A stretch of DNA of 64,000 bases from Bosea sp. AS-1 (GTDB lineage: Bacteria > Pseudomonadota > Alphaproteobacteria > Rhizobiales > Beijerinckiaceae). The stretch spans positions 1-64,000 of the forward strand of contig NZ_CP022370.1 of the NCBI RefSeq assembly GCF_002220095.1, in the 5' to 3' direction. The notes under the pieces were generated by a model. It saw only the letters and a list, made by a program, of their open reading frames with translations, had not been told where the DNA came from and did no database searches. Below are positions 1 through 9,783 of the stretch, piece after piece; position 1 is the first letter of the stretch; each line of letters starts with the position of its first letter. A program made the translations under genes and the position numbers.

Positions 1-254
1 TCACAGTGAGCTGACCATTGACGCGGTCGGCGTCGAACTTGATCTTCTCACCGGCCTTCAGGCCTTTCAGCATGGCGGCATCGCCGGCTTTGAACACCAT
101 GGTCATGCCATCCATGTCGAGGTTCTTGATCGGGCCGTGATTGATGGTGAGCTTGCCCTGGCCTCGTCGACCTTGGTGACGGTGCCGCTCACCGACTGCG
201 CGGCAGCCGCAATGCAACGACCAGGAAGGCAAGAGTGGCGGCAGTCTTCAGCAT
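1..254 (-). CDS. CusF-like periplasmic copper-binding protein, partial and frame-shifted
   Basis: Read leftwards from the ATG at 254, the product has a signal-peptide-like start (MLKTAATLAFLVVA) and then, after two frame corrections, a CusF-type domain: SVSGTVTKVD, LTINHGPIKNLDMDGMTMVF, and GEKIKFDADRVNGQLTV. The DMDGMTM segment carries the Met ligands expected for Cu(I)/Ag(I) chaperones that feed CusCBA-type efflux. The frame breaks are near 213 (one T short) and near 160 (one G short); both would be repaired by one base in a short run. The 3' end lies beyond the window edge. It is the last visible member of a leftward copper set (cupredoxin, oxidase, outer-membrane factor). Confidence 0.7.
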
Positions 255-289
255 GGGATGCTCCTTTCGCTGAGATCGTTCACTTGACG

Positions 290-759
290 ATGATCTTGCC
301 GGTCATGCCGGCCTCGCGATGGCCGGGGATCAGGCAGGAGAAGTCGAACTCGCCGCCTTGGTGAAGGCCCAGACGATCTCGCCGGTCTTCTTCGGCGCGA
401 GTCGCTTGGCGTTCGGGTCGTCATGCTCCATGTCGGGGTTCTTCTGCATCTCGACCGCGTGCTTGAGGTTCTCCTCAGCGTCGCCAGGACGATCTCGTGG
501 TCGAGCTCGCCGTTGTTGCGCAGCTGGAAGCGGACCTGCTCACCGCGGCGGATCTCGATCCGGTCGGGGATGAAGGACATCTTGCCGTCCTTCTCGCTCA
601 TCACGACCTGAACGGGCCGGGCCGGCTTCTTCGGGTCGCCAGGTGTGCCGTAAGCCGTCTCGGCACCATGGCCATGACCGGCCGCGCCGGGCCAGCCAAA
701 GCTGCGCCGGCCGACATCAAAAATGCGATCGCGGCAAGCTTGAACGTTGCTGTCTTCAT
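290..759 (-). CDS. Exported cupredoxin (plastocyanin/azurin-like copper protein), frame-shifted
   Basis: The ATG at 759 opens a signal peptide (MKTATFKLAAIAFLMSAGAA). Across three frames the body reads as a cupredoxin: KKPARPVQVVMSEKDGKMSF, IEIRRGEQVRFQLRNNGELD with HEIVLA (first copper His), then NPDMEHDDPNA, and finally EFDFSCLIPGHREAGMTGKI (Cys, His and Met ligands of a type 1 copper site). At least three frameshifts separate these blocks, so as written no full-length product is made. The gene lies between the CusF-like gene and the multicopper oxidase, a common arrangement in proteobacterial copper-resistance clusters. Probable role: periplasmic copper binding or electron transfer to the oxidase. 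Confidence 0.7.
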
Positions 760-795
760 CTATCTCTCCAGGGGTGAGTTTAGTTTGTCGCCATC

Positions 796-2227
796 TCAGT
801 GATCGGAATGCGCGTTTTTCACGGCCGGGCGAGGCTTGCCGTCCGGCCCGAGGCTCGGCTTGCGCGGATCCTTGGCCCGCCATTCAGCCGATTTGACACC
901 GCTATCCGGGACGTTGCCCGCGGGGCTTCGCCGAGCTTCTGCCCTTTAAGCTCGTAAGCGACGGTTCCTCGGGATGCTTGAACCAGCCGGGATCCTTGTA
1001 GTCGTTCTTCGCCAGGCCATCGCGGACCTTCACGACCGAAAACATGCCGCCCATCTCGACCGGCCCGAACTGGGCGAAGCCGGTCATCATCGGCAGCGTA
1101 TTTTCGGGCAGTGGCATCTCCATCCCGCCCATCTCGCCCATGCCGTTCGAGCCCATCGGCATGTAGCCGGGCGCGATCTTGGCGATGCGCTTCGCCAGGT
1201 CCTTTTTGCTGACGCCGATGTAGTTCTTCACCGAATGCCCCATGGCATTCATGGTATGGTGCGACTTGTGGCAGTGGATCGCCAGTCACCGAGCTCGTCG
1301 GCGACGAAATCGAAGGCGCGCATCTGGCCGACGGCGACATCGACCGAGACCTCGTCCCAGGCCGCAGCCGGATCGACCCAGCCGCCATCGGTGCAGGATA
1401 CCTTGAACTCGTAACATGCATGTGGATCGGGTGGTTCGTCATCGTCAGGTTGCCGAAGCGGATCCGGACCTTGTCGTTTTTTGCCGACGACGAACGGATC
1501 GATGCCGGGGAAGACGCGGCTGTTCCAGCACCACATGTTGAACTCGGTCATCTCGGCGACCCGCGGCACATAGGAGCCGGGCTCGATGTCGAAGGCGTTG
1601 AGCAGGAAGACGAAGTCGCGGTCGACGCGGCGGAAGGCCGGGTCCTTCGGATGGACGACGAAGAAGCCCATCATGCCCATCGCCATCTGGACCATCTCGT
1701 CCGAATGCGGGTGGTACATGAAGGTGCCGGAACGCCGCAGCTGGAACTCGTAGACAAAGGTCTTGCCGGGTGGATATGCGGCTGCGTCAGCCCTCCGACG
1801 CCGTCCATGCCGTTGGGCAGGCGCTGGCCGTGCCAGTGCACCGCCGTATTCTCCGGCAGCTTGTTGGTGACGTAGATGCGGACCTTGTCGCCCTCGACCG
1901 CCTCGATGGTCGGGCCCGGCGACTGGCCATTGTAGCCCAGAGATTGGCCTTCATGCCCGGTGCCATCTCGCGCACCACCGGCTCGGCGACGAGATGGAAC
2001 TCCTTCCAGTCGCCATTCATCCGCCAGGGCAGCGACCAGCCGTTGAGCGTCGCGACCGGCTGGTAGTCCGGCCCCGTGGTCGGCACGAGCGGCGCCTGCG
2101 TCGTCGCTTCCGTCATGGTCGGCGCCTCGGGCACGGCGGCGAAGGCGCTCCGCCCGGAGACAGCGGCCGCACCGGCCAGCACGAGCCCGGACGAGCCGAT
2201 GAAGCCCCTACGCGATAGATTGGTCAT
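796..2227 (-). CDS. CopA-type multicopper oxidase with Tat signal, multiply frame-shifted
   Basis: The ATG at 2227 begins a Tat signal (MTNLSRRGFIGSSG). All copper-ligand blocks are present but in different frames: HWHG within ENTAVHWHGQRLPNGMDG, MYHPHSDEMVQMAMGMMGFF, then TMTNHPIHMHV, and the C-terminal CHKSHHTMNAMGH, followed by a Met-rich stretch (GEMGGMEMPLPENTLPMMTG). About seven frame changes are needed for one reading. The order and length (about 477 codons) fit a periplasmic CopA/PcoA-type cuprous oxidase that oxidises Cu(I) to Cu(II). It lies 13 bases downstream of the outer-membrane factor gene, so one transcript is likely. Either the consensus is poor here or this is a decaying gene. 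Confidence 0.75.
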
Positions 2228-2240
2228 CTGTGCAACTCCT

Positions 2241-3673
2241 TCAGTCGCCGCTGCCACCGCCACCAGCTGCCGCCACTGCGACAGAACCACCGCCGCTACC
2301 GCCGCCGATCAGGGCATGCTTGAAGTCGGTATGGCGATCCAGAAATCGCGGCGGGCATTGATCGCAGCGACATTGGACAGGATGCGGTTTCGCGCATCTT
2401 GATCAGATCCGTCACGTCGTTGAGCATGCCGCTGTATTGCAGCAGCGACTGGTCCTGGATGATCTTGCGCAGTGGCAGGACGTTGTTCTGATACTGCCGC
2501 GTGATGTCGTAATTGGCGCGATAGGCCGTGTAAGCTTCGCGCGCTTCGGAGCGGACGTTGACGGCCTTCTCCGCCAGCTTGTTGGCAGCCCGCATGTAGG
2601 TCTGCTCGGCCAGCGCGACCTTCGACTGTCCGAAATCGTAAATCGGTATCTCGAGGTCGAGGGCAAGCGTTCGGCTGCGACTCGAATTCGTTCAACACGA
2701 CCGTCTTCCGTAACAGTGCGGCTTCGGTCGTAGGTGCGAGTTCCTTGCAGATCGGCCGCATTGATGAAGCGCGTCGCCTGCTCCAGCCCGAGCGACTTCG
2801 CCAGAACGTCCAGCTCGGCCCGCGCGATCCTGAGATCGACGCGCTTGCGCAGGGCCTCCGCCTCGATCGCCTTGACTGATTGCAGACGCGGTAGCGGCGG
2901 CAGGCTGCCCAGCTGGAATTTCAGGTCGTCGCCCCAGATTCCAAGTTGCCGGACAAGGCGCTCACGCTCCTGGCGCTGCAGTTGGCGCGCTTGGGCGAGT
3001 TGGACGGTCAGTTCGGCCTCAAACGCGAATTCGCGGGCCTGGTCGAGCTTGTTGACGCCGCCGCTTTCGCCGAGCCGCTTGAACAGCTCGGAAGCTGCAT
3101 CGGCAGACGCTTTCGCCTCCTGATAGAAACAACCTGGGTATTCGCCGCAGCAGCGCGATAGTACTGGCGGCGGGTATCGGCCGCGAGTCTCAGAACTGCC
3201 TCGGCGGTCCGCAACTGCGCTGCCCCGAACTGATCGCGGGCAATCTCGGCGCGCGCCGGCAGAGTTGCGAGCGCCAGGAGGCTGCCCACGATCTGCCGCT
3301 CGATTTCGAGTTCAAAGCGACCGGAGAGCTTGGAGATGCCGATGCTCGGGTTGGGAGGCAAGCTCGCCGCAACCATCTGGGCCTCGGCAATGCCGAGCTC
3401 ATTGAACGCCGCCTGGAGGCCGCGATTGTTAAGCAGCGCGACCTGTACGGCCGCGTCCGCCGTCAACGGCTTGCGCAGCAGCTGATTGACGCGTGATTTC
3501 GCCGTAAGAGCTGCCTGATCGTCGCCGATCTTGACCACATCCTTGCCGATGTCGGTATAGGCGGCACTCTGCACGGAGCCCATGCCGCTGTCAGCGGAGA
3601 AGCTCGCGCAGCCTCCCAGAAAAGCCGCGGCGCCGGCGAGCAGCCCGAAACGGAGCAGGCGTCGAGCATGCAA
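2241..3673 (-). CDS. Outer-membrane efflux lipoprotein (TolC/CusC family), frame-shifted
   Basis: The ATG at 3673 starts a lipoprotein signal (LLAGAAAFLGGCAS, lipobox Cys). The intact N-terminal 190 residues are a typical OEP domain: LTADAAVQVALLNNRGLQAA, ELGIAEAQMVAASLPPNPSI and SLLALATLPARAEIARDQFG. Downstream the family continues in other frames (QARQLQRQERERLVRQLGIW, EALRKRVDLRIARAELDVL, then RFINAADLQGTRTYDRS and ILSNVAAINARRDFW) and ends in a Gly-rich tail just before 2241. Three or four frameshifts interrupt it. The role expected is the outer-membrane channel of a copper-linked export system. The Gly/Ser tail is typical of these proteins in oxidase-linked clusters. Confidence 0.75.
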
Positions 3674-3742
3674 TTTTGCTGAGCGATCAAGGCTGTCCTT
3701 CCCGGGTAGAAACGATCGTTGAAATGGACACGGCGGACGACG

Positions 3743-3961
3743 TCATGACTTGGGACCGACGTCACGATTGAGTTCGCGCCAGTCCTTCGGATCAACCGGT
3801 CGGAAAGTCGCCGCGCCAGCCGTCACGCTGCGATAAGAGACCGCGGGAACGCGAGCGCTCGGATCGGCCGGCCTGGCTAGATGGTCCGGAACGGGTGTCA
3901 ACGAACAGGCGCCTAGCGCCAGCCCTATCCCTGCCAGGAACGGCACCTTCACGAACGTCAC
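3743..3961 (-). CDS. Small lipoprotein of the copper cluster
   Basis: A 72-residue product from the GTG at 3961: VTFVKVPFLAGIGLALGACS gives a clear lipobox (LGAC), followed by a Pro-rich linker and SYRSVTAGAATFRPVDPKDW. It ends with ELNRDVGPKS. Small lipoproteins of this kind often precede the TolC-like gene in multicopper-oxidase clusters, where the function is unknown. An in-frame ATG at 4036 would add a non-signal leader, so GTG is preferred. It is transcribed leftwards with the outer-membrane factor gene. Confidence 0.5.
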   Translation of the reverse strand: MTFVKVPFLAGIGLALGACSLTPVPDHLARPADPSARVPAVSYRSVTAGAATFRPVDPKDWRELNRDVGPKS

Positions 3962-4138
3962 GATTCGGCTCCCCGTGTTTCGACGGCATAGGGGTAGCAG
4001 CGCTCTGCCGTCGGCGTCCGTTACAAATTGTATCAAAGCAACACGGGCGGCACGGCGATAAGCGCGCTATTGTGCAATCGCCGCAAAAGAGGAAGCGGCG
4101 CCACGCAAACAGGCTTGTTCTGGGAAGCCGAGCGAAAC

Positions 4139-4903
4139 ATGGACCAAGATCCAATCAAGATCATAGCCGAAGATCATGGGCATATTCTCGTCGTAGACGA
4201 TGATCCGCAGATCAGGCTCCTGGTTTCGCGCTTTCTTCAGCGGCATGGCTATCAGGTCACCGGAGCACCGGACGGGCGCGTCATGATGGATATCCTGGCC
4301 CGCGCCACGATCGATCTGATCGTGCTCGATCTGATGCTGCCCGGGCGCTCGGGCGTCGAGCTCTGCCGCGACGTCCGCATGACGTCCCAGGTTCCCATCG
4401 TGATGCTGACCGCCCGCAGCGAGGAGAGCGACCGGATTGTCGGCCTCGACGGCGGCGCTGACGATTATGTGACCAAGCCGTTCAGCCCGCGCGAATTGGT
4501 GGCGCGCATTCGCGCCGTCCTGCGCCGATCTCGCACGGCGCGCAATACCAGCGAAACCCGACGTTCCGAGACCGTCATGTTTGATGGGTGGTCGCTGGAT
4601 CTCCGCCGTAGAGAGCTTCAATCTCCTACGGGCACACTGATCGACCTTTCAACCGGCGAGTTCGACCTTCTCGTGGCCTTCGTGGAGCATGCCAATCGCG
4701 TCCTGTCGCGAGAGGCACTGATGCAGTTCGCAAAGGCGCGAAACAGCGGCGATCCCTTCGACCGCACCATCGACGTCCAGATCAGCCGGCTGCGGCGCAA
4801 GTTGGAGGCCGACGCCAGCGGCGGCCAGCTCATCAAGACCGTCCGTGGTTCGGGCTACATGTTTGTGTCCAACGTCCGCGTGCAAGAGGGGCAATCCGCT
4901 TGA
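4139..4903 (+). CDS. OmpR/PhoB-family response regulator
   Basis: 254 residues. The N-terminal receiver domain shows the acidic pair in HILVVDDDPQIRLL, the phospho-acceptor Asp in LIVLDLMLPGRSGVE, the Thr in VIMLTARSEESD (sequence IVMLTAR) and the Lys in VTKPFSPREL. The C-terminal winged helix contains LSTGEFDLLVAFVEHANRVL and DVQISRLRRKLEADA with KTVRGSGYMF. The ATG at 4139 is preferred over an upstream in-frame ATG at 4028, because it starts just before the receiver fold. It overlaps the kinase gene by 4 bases (ATGA-type coupling region at 4900) and is divergent from the copper genes, which it may control. Confidence 0.93.
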   Translation: MDQDPIKIIAEDHGHILVVDDDPQIRLLVSRFLQRHGYQVTGAPDGRVMMDILARATIDLIVLDLMLPGRSGVELCRDVRMTSQVPIVMLTARSEESDRIVGLDGGADDYVTKPFSPRELVARIRAVLRRSRTARNTSETRRSETVMFDGWSLDLRRRELQSPTGTLIDLSTGEFDLLVAFVEHANRVLSREALMQFAKARNSGDPFDRTIDVQISRLRRKLEADASGGQLIKTVRGSGYMFVSNVRVQEGQSA

Positions 4904-6332
4904 AGAAGCTGGTCGAACGCCTGTGGCCCGATACGGTCGCCAGCCGTGCCATCATGGTGTTGGTGGCGGCGCTCCTGGCCTTCCATCTCCTTGGATTCTG
5001 GCTTATCGCGTCGGCGTCGAAAGCCTCGCTACCGCCGCCCGCGATCGTGGCCTCGCTGAGCATATCGTCTCGATCAAGCGCGCAATTGCCAGCGCCCCCG
5101 CCGGACCAGAACGAGACCGCGCCGCGCATGACCTGTCGAGCGCCAGCCTTGAAGTCCATTGGAGCAAGGTCAGTCTCGTCCTCGGCACAGCGCCGATGAC
5201 AGAACGAACCAAGACGATGGAGGCTCGGCTCAAAGAGCTTGCGCCCGAACTCGCGGCGGAGTCATTCCGCGTCGGGTTTGCCGATGACGGGGCGTTGGGC
5301 AGCGGGAATGCCGATGCCTACCGGCACATGATGCTGGTCTCGGTCCAGCTGGCCGACGGCTCCTGGGTAAATTTCTCCTCCTCGGCTCTCGGAGCGCACC
5401 AGAACATCGACTGGAGCGTGATCGCGGTCACGATCTGCTTCGGAGTCGGCATCGTTGTCGTCGCATTGCTACTGCTGCGCTGGGCAACCCGACCATTGCG
5501 CGATCTTGCCATCGCGGCGGAGCGCTTTAGCCTTGATCAGACGCCGCAGCCGCTTCCCGAAAACGGACCGATCGAAGTACGCCGCGCGGCGCGCGCCTTC
5601 AACACCATGCGCGAGCGCATCCAGCGCCTGGTCACCGAGCGCATGCAGGCCATGGCGGCGGTTTCACACGACCTGCGCACCCCGATCACGCGCCTCAGAC
5701 TTCGCTCTGAGCTACTCGACGATGACGCGACACGTGACCTGATCGATGCCGATCTCGGCGAGATGGAGGCAATGATCGACTCGACGCTCGAATACTTGCG
5801 CGGCGGCGTTTCCAGCGAAGCGATCCGGGCAATCGACCTCGCTTCGGTCATCGAGACCATCGTCGACGATCATCTCGATCAGGGGCACCAGGTTGCGCTG
5901 ATCGGCAGCACCTCCGCTCCCGTGCTGGGGCGCGTGCTCTCACTGAAGCGCGCCTTCTCCAACATCATCGGCAATGCGGTGAAATATGGCCACACGGTCG
6001 GCGTGACGATTGCTGAGGCCGGTGACGGGATCGTCATAACTGTCGAGGACGAAGGCCCCGGCATTCCGCAAGCCGATATGGAGCGCGTGTTTCAGCCTTT
6101 CGTCCGGCTCGAGGAGTCCCGCGGACGCGAGACTGGCGGCACGGGCTTGGGGCTCACCATTGCAGCGTCAGTGATCCAGACTCACGGCGGGCATATCAGT
6201 TTGACCAATCGGGCGGCTGGCGGCTTATGCGTAACGGTTACCTTGCCGCGAGGGGGGAGCCGAATCCAATCGGCAAACTTAGTCTTAGACCAATCAACCG
6301 ACCCCGCTGACCCTAAAAGGCAGATCGCTTAG
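4900..6332 (+). CDS. Sensor histidine kinase (EnvZ-like architecture), one frameshift near 5008
   Basis: Starts at the TTG at 4900 with MKKLVERLWPDTVASRAIMV, a first membrane segment (VLVAALLAFHLLGFWLIA), a periplasmic loop, a second membrane segment (VIAVTICFGVGIVVVALLLL), HAMP, H-box (MAAVSHDLRTPITRLRLRSE), N-box (AFSNIIGNAVKYG) and G boxes (VEDEGPGIP, GGTGLGLTIAASV). The N-terminal part and the rest are in different frames; one missing base around 5008 explains it (1433 nt becomes 478 codons). It is translationally coupled to the response regulator and probably senses envelope or metal stress. The ligand is unknown. Confidence 0.85.
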
Positions 6333-6599
6333 CCCGGTAGAATAAGTTTAGCGGTAAGATCGGTTTTTCGTTCGTGATTTGCGTGAAATTGCCTTACTAG
6401 GGGTCGCAGGCTAAGCCTTTTGACAGGTATCCTATGATCTGACCTTGCAACTATACGTAATAGGTCAAATTCGTCTAGCGGGGCAACGGAAGCGTGATCC
6501 TGAATGCGATTGACTCCAAACCCGTTAAACGCTTCGTTTGACAATGTGGATTTAAAGTAAAAATTTCTTTCTTATGATTAATTATGACGTGAAATTCTT

Positions 6600-8750
6600 C
6601 TAAGATTTCACCGACGCTGGAAGTCGGTGATCGCCGAACCCGCGTTGTATCGTTTCGAGGTTCAAAACAGCTCCGGCAATCGCGGGGGACTGTTGGTTAA
6701 GTGCCCGCGTCATCGTTGTGAACGCTGCACTCTGGTCGTCCTCGACTGCAGAGATAACTCGGCGCAGATTACACTCTTCACCGGTCGAGGCCGGCGGAAC
6801 CCCCAGATTCAGTTTGCTGATCTGCTTCTGCCTCAACCGAGGATCAGAACGATTGATGTGCTCCGATTGAGCGACCGCGCGGGCGACGGGGGCCGGGGAC
6901 GCTTCTACAGGTTCCGAGATTGCTGTGGAGCGCATTTCCTCCATCCGCTCGGCCTCCGGGGCAAGCTCGATCTGCCGGTTCATTCCGCTAAGCCCCACGC
7001 TTGCCGCAGACCCAATTGCGCCGCCGAGCGGCTCATCTCGCCATTCGCGGAGGTGAGGCAGAACCGGTGGGGTACCCTTACTCACCTCATAGAGCCGCCG
7101 ATATGGCCGATCCAGGTAGTGTCGGATCTTAGAGAGCTCGAAGGACGGTGAGTTCTTCACCATCAGGATCGAGAGCCGCGCCGACATCTCGCGGAGCTCG
7201 AGCGGGCTGCGCAACGGACGGGCTGCATAGTGCGGCGTCCAGACCCGCGGCGCGAAGATCGCCTGCCCGGGTCGCATCACCGGTGTCTTGTAGACCTGTG
7301 TCGTTTCGCCGAGCATCTCCGAGACAAATTCCGACGTCTCGAGATCGTTGATCTGGATGAAGAGCTTGATCTGCGAGCCAGAGACCGTTGTGATCCGGGT
7401 GTGCCTGCCATAGAGCTCGTCGAGCTGGGCGATGTCCTGCATGACGATCGCCATGCGAAAGCCGTAGCCGGCGCTGATCGTGATCTTCGAGATCAGCGAG
7501 TCCATGCGCCCGACATGGTAGAACTCGTCGAGCATGAGCAGGACCTGATGCGGCTCGTCGGGTCCGGGGATCTTCTCCATCAGGAGATCGTGGATCTGCT
7601 GAAACAGAATGCGGATCAGCGGCCGGAAGATCGAAAGCTCCGCAATGGTGCAGCCGATGAAGATGGTCATCGGCTGGCGCCGCAGCTCCCGGATGTCGAA
7701 GTCGGACGTCTCAGTCGCCGCCGAAATCAGCCCGTTGTTCCAGAGCGACATCGCCATGTTGACGTTGAACACGGCGCTGTTGCGGGTCTCGGGTTCAAGC
7801 GCAATGTACTGGTTGAAGCTGTCGAGGATCCAAGTCGGCAGATGCTGTGCTTCCGTCTTCACGATCGCCCGCAGCACCGTCGAGATGTCCTTGCCGGTCG
7901 TGGTCATCCTGGCGACCGTGCGCATGTGTTGCGCGGCCGCGGTGAGCGGCGAAGCAAGCACGTAGCCGATCAGCGCCGAGAGCAGCAGGCGCCCGGCGCC
8001 GGCCCAGGTATCGTCGGCCTTCTCAGGAATGACGAAGGAGGCGACGACCAGGCAGTCCGTCGCCATGCGCTCGTCGCGCCGGACGAAATCGAGCGGGTTG
8101 TAGCGATGAGTGTCGGGCGAGCCCGGCGAGAACATGAAGACCTGATTGCCCATCCGCGTGCGATGGTTGGCCAGCGCCTCGAAATTCTCCCGCTTGGGAT
8201 CGAAGAATACGGCCGAGCCCTGCCAGAGATAGCCATTGGGCAGCACGAACCCGGTGCCCTTGCCCGAGCGCGACGGGCCGACGACGAGGATATGGGCGGG
8301 CTCGTCGGAGCGGATCGTGACGCCGCCAAGCGTGCCGAGCACAATGCCCTGCTTGCCGGTCAGCCCTTGCTTCGCCGCCTCCAGCAGGGTGCCGAAGCGT
8401 GCGGCGCCATAGGGCATCTGCCGGCGATTGACCATCGCGACGATGAACCCGGCGATTGCGACACCGCAGACGGCTGCGACGGCATAGCCTCCTCGGATCA
8501 GCGCCTCCATGCGTGTCCCCGGATAGAGCAGGCGCGCGTGAAAATGTTGCCAGGCGATCAGCAGCGATCCGGCCGAGCGATCGGCGTTCTGTGCTCGCAG
8601 CAAGGCCCAGCGCGTGGATCCTTCGCTCGGGAAGCGCTGCGGCGCCCAGCGCAGGCCGACGACGATCTCGTAGGCGAGGCTCCAGAGAAGGCAGAACCCG
8701 ATCAGCACCAGGATGGCGATGCCGATCCTATAAGCGACGACGCGCGCCAC
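6600..8750 (-). CDS. virD4: VirD4/TraG-type coupling protein of the conjugative T4SS
   Basis: 716 residues. Two N-terminal membrane segments (IGIAILVLIGFCLLWSLAY and GYAVAAVCGVAIAGFIVAMV) precede the AAA+ motor. Walker A is VVGPSRSGKGTGFVLPN and Walker B is QVLLMLDEFYHVGRMDS. The enzyme links the relaxosome to the mating channel at the inner membrane. Its start overlaps the 3' end of virB11, and it is the last gene of the leftward operon. The last 130 residues are low in similarity signals, as is common for this family. No relaxase gene is adjacent. Confidence 0.93.
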   Translation of the reverse strand: MARVVAYRIGIAILVLIGFCLLWSLAYEIVVGLRWAPQRFPSEGSTRWALLRAQNADRSAGSLLIAWQHFHARLLYPGTRMEALIRGGYAVAAVCGVAIAGFIVAMVNRRQMPYGAARFGTLLEAAKQGLTGKQGIVLGTLGGVTIRSDEPAHILVVGPSRSGKGTGFVLPNGYLWQGSAVFFDPKRENFEALANHRTRMGNQVFMFSPGSPDTHRYNPLDFVRRDERMATDCLVVASFVIPEKADDTWAGAGRLLLSALIGYVLASPLTAAAQHMRTVARMTTTGKDISTVLRAIVKTEAQHLPTWILDSFNQYIALEPETRNSAVFNVNMAMSLWNNGLISAATETSDFDIRELRRQPMTIFIGCTIAELSIFRPLIRILFQQIHDLLMEKIPGPDEPHQVLLMLDEFYHVGRMDSLISKITISAGYGFRMAIVMQDIAQLDELYGRHTRITTVSGSQIKLFIQINDLETSEFVSEMLGETTQVYKTPVMRPGQAIFAPRVWTPHYAARPLRSPLELREMSARLSILMVKNSPSFELSKIRHYLDRPYRRLYEVSKGTPPVLPHLREWRDEPLGGAIGSAASVGLSGMNRQIELAPEAERMEEMRSTAISEPVEASPAPVARAVAQSEHINRSDPRLRQKQISKLNLGVPPASTGEECNLRRVISAVEDDQSAAFTTMTRALNQQSPAIAGAVLNLETIQRGFGDHRLPASVKS

Positions 8751-9783
8751 GGCGCTTCTCCCCTGCCCGCTCCTGCTGCCACTCCGCCATCCGCGCGAAA
8801 TACACCGCCGAGGTTCCCCGCCAGCCGCCGATCTTGGTCTGCTGGATCACGATTGGCAGGACGGATTTGATGTAGCCGACGATTTCCTCGCGCTTCAGGC
8901 CGAGCCCGGCCTGCATCACCATGAGCGCGAGCTGCTCGAAGGCTCCTGCAGGGCTATCGGCATGGACGGTGGTGATGCTGCCGGGATGGCCTGTATTGAT
9001 CGCCCGCAGGAAGGAATAGGCCTCGGCGCCGCGGATCTCGCCGAGGAAGATGCGGTCGGGCCGCAGCCGCAGCGAAGCCTGCAGCAACATCTCGACGGTG
9101 ACGCGCGCCTCGCCCTGATCGCCCTTGGAAGCAACGAGCGGCAGGAAGTTCGGCTGGATCGGCCTGACCTCGCGCGTGTCCTCGATGGTGATGATGCGCT
9201 CCTCGGCCGGCACCTCCTTCAGGATCGCGTTGAGGAACGTCGTCTTGCCCGAACTCGTGCCGCCGGAGAGCAGGATCGAGTAGCGGCTGACGACGGCAAG
9301 CCGGATGAAGTCCTCGATACGCCCGGCATCGAGATGTGCGCAGAGCTGGCGGTCGATGTCAGAGAGAGCACCCTCGCCCGTGGTCTCAACCTGCCGGAAA
9401 GAGCCGAGCCGGCGATAATCGTCGAGGCCCATCTCCTTGATCACTTGCTTGCGGATCGCGAAGGCGCCGCCTCCGGTCGTCGCCGGCGGCAGCACACCTT
9501 GGAAACGCTCGCCGCTCGGCAGCGCAGCCGAGAGGAGCGGGTGCTCCTCGTTGACGCTCTGGCCGGAGTGCCCGGCAACGCGCTCGGCGAGATAGCGGAT
9601 CGCCTGTGCGGTCAGGGCGGGAACGGCATGGCGCTCCATCGCAGCTTCGCCGAAGCGCTCGACCCAGACCTCGCCCGGGCCGTTGGCGCAGATCTCGACG
9701 ACCTGGTCGTCGTCGAGCCAGGTCCGGACCGGTTCGAGCGCCCGGTCAACGAAGACGGTCAGGCTTCGCGCCGGCGCGTTCAC
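8728..9783 (-). CDS. virB11: VirB11/TrbB-type secretion ATPase
   Basis: 351 residues. Walker A is ILLSGGTSSGKTTFLNA, the Asp box is ERIITIEDTREVRPIQPN, Walker B is LRPDRIFLGEIRGAEAYSFL and the His box is NTGHPGSITTVHADSP. These are the diagnostic motifs of the hexameric traffic ATPase at the base of type IV secretion channels. The start lies within the last 38 bases of virB10, and its 3' end overlaps virD4, so the three are translationally coupled. Confidence 0.95.
   Translation of the reverse strand: MNAPARSLTVFVDRALEPVRTWLDDDQVVEICANGPGEVWVERFGEAAMERHAVPALTAQAIRYLAERVAGHSGQSVNEEHPLLSAALPSGERFQGVLPPATTGGGAFAIRKQVIKEMGLDDYRRLGSFRQVETTGEGALSDIDRQLCAHLDAGRIEDFIRLAVVSRYSILLSGGTSSGKTTFLNAILKEVPAEERIITIEDTREVRPIQPNFLPLVASKGDQGEARVTVEMLLQASLRLRPDRIFLGEIRGAEAYSFLRAINTGHPGSITTVHADSPAGAFEQLALMVMQAGLGLKREEIVGYIKSVLPIVIQQTKIGGWRGTSAVYFARMAEWQQERAGEKRRGARRRL

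Noticed and set aside
7230..8870. 546-codon open reading on the plus strand
   Set aside because: It is the complement of virD4, whose Walker motifs and membrane segments are clear; the plus-strand product is Arg/Asp/His-rich with no domain.
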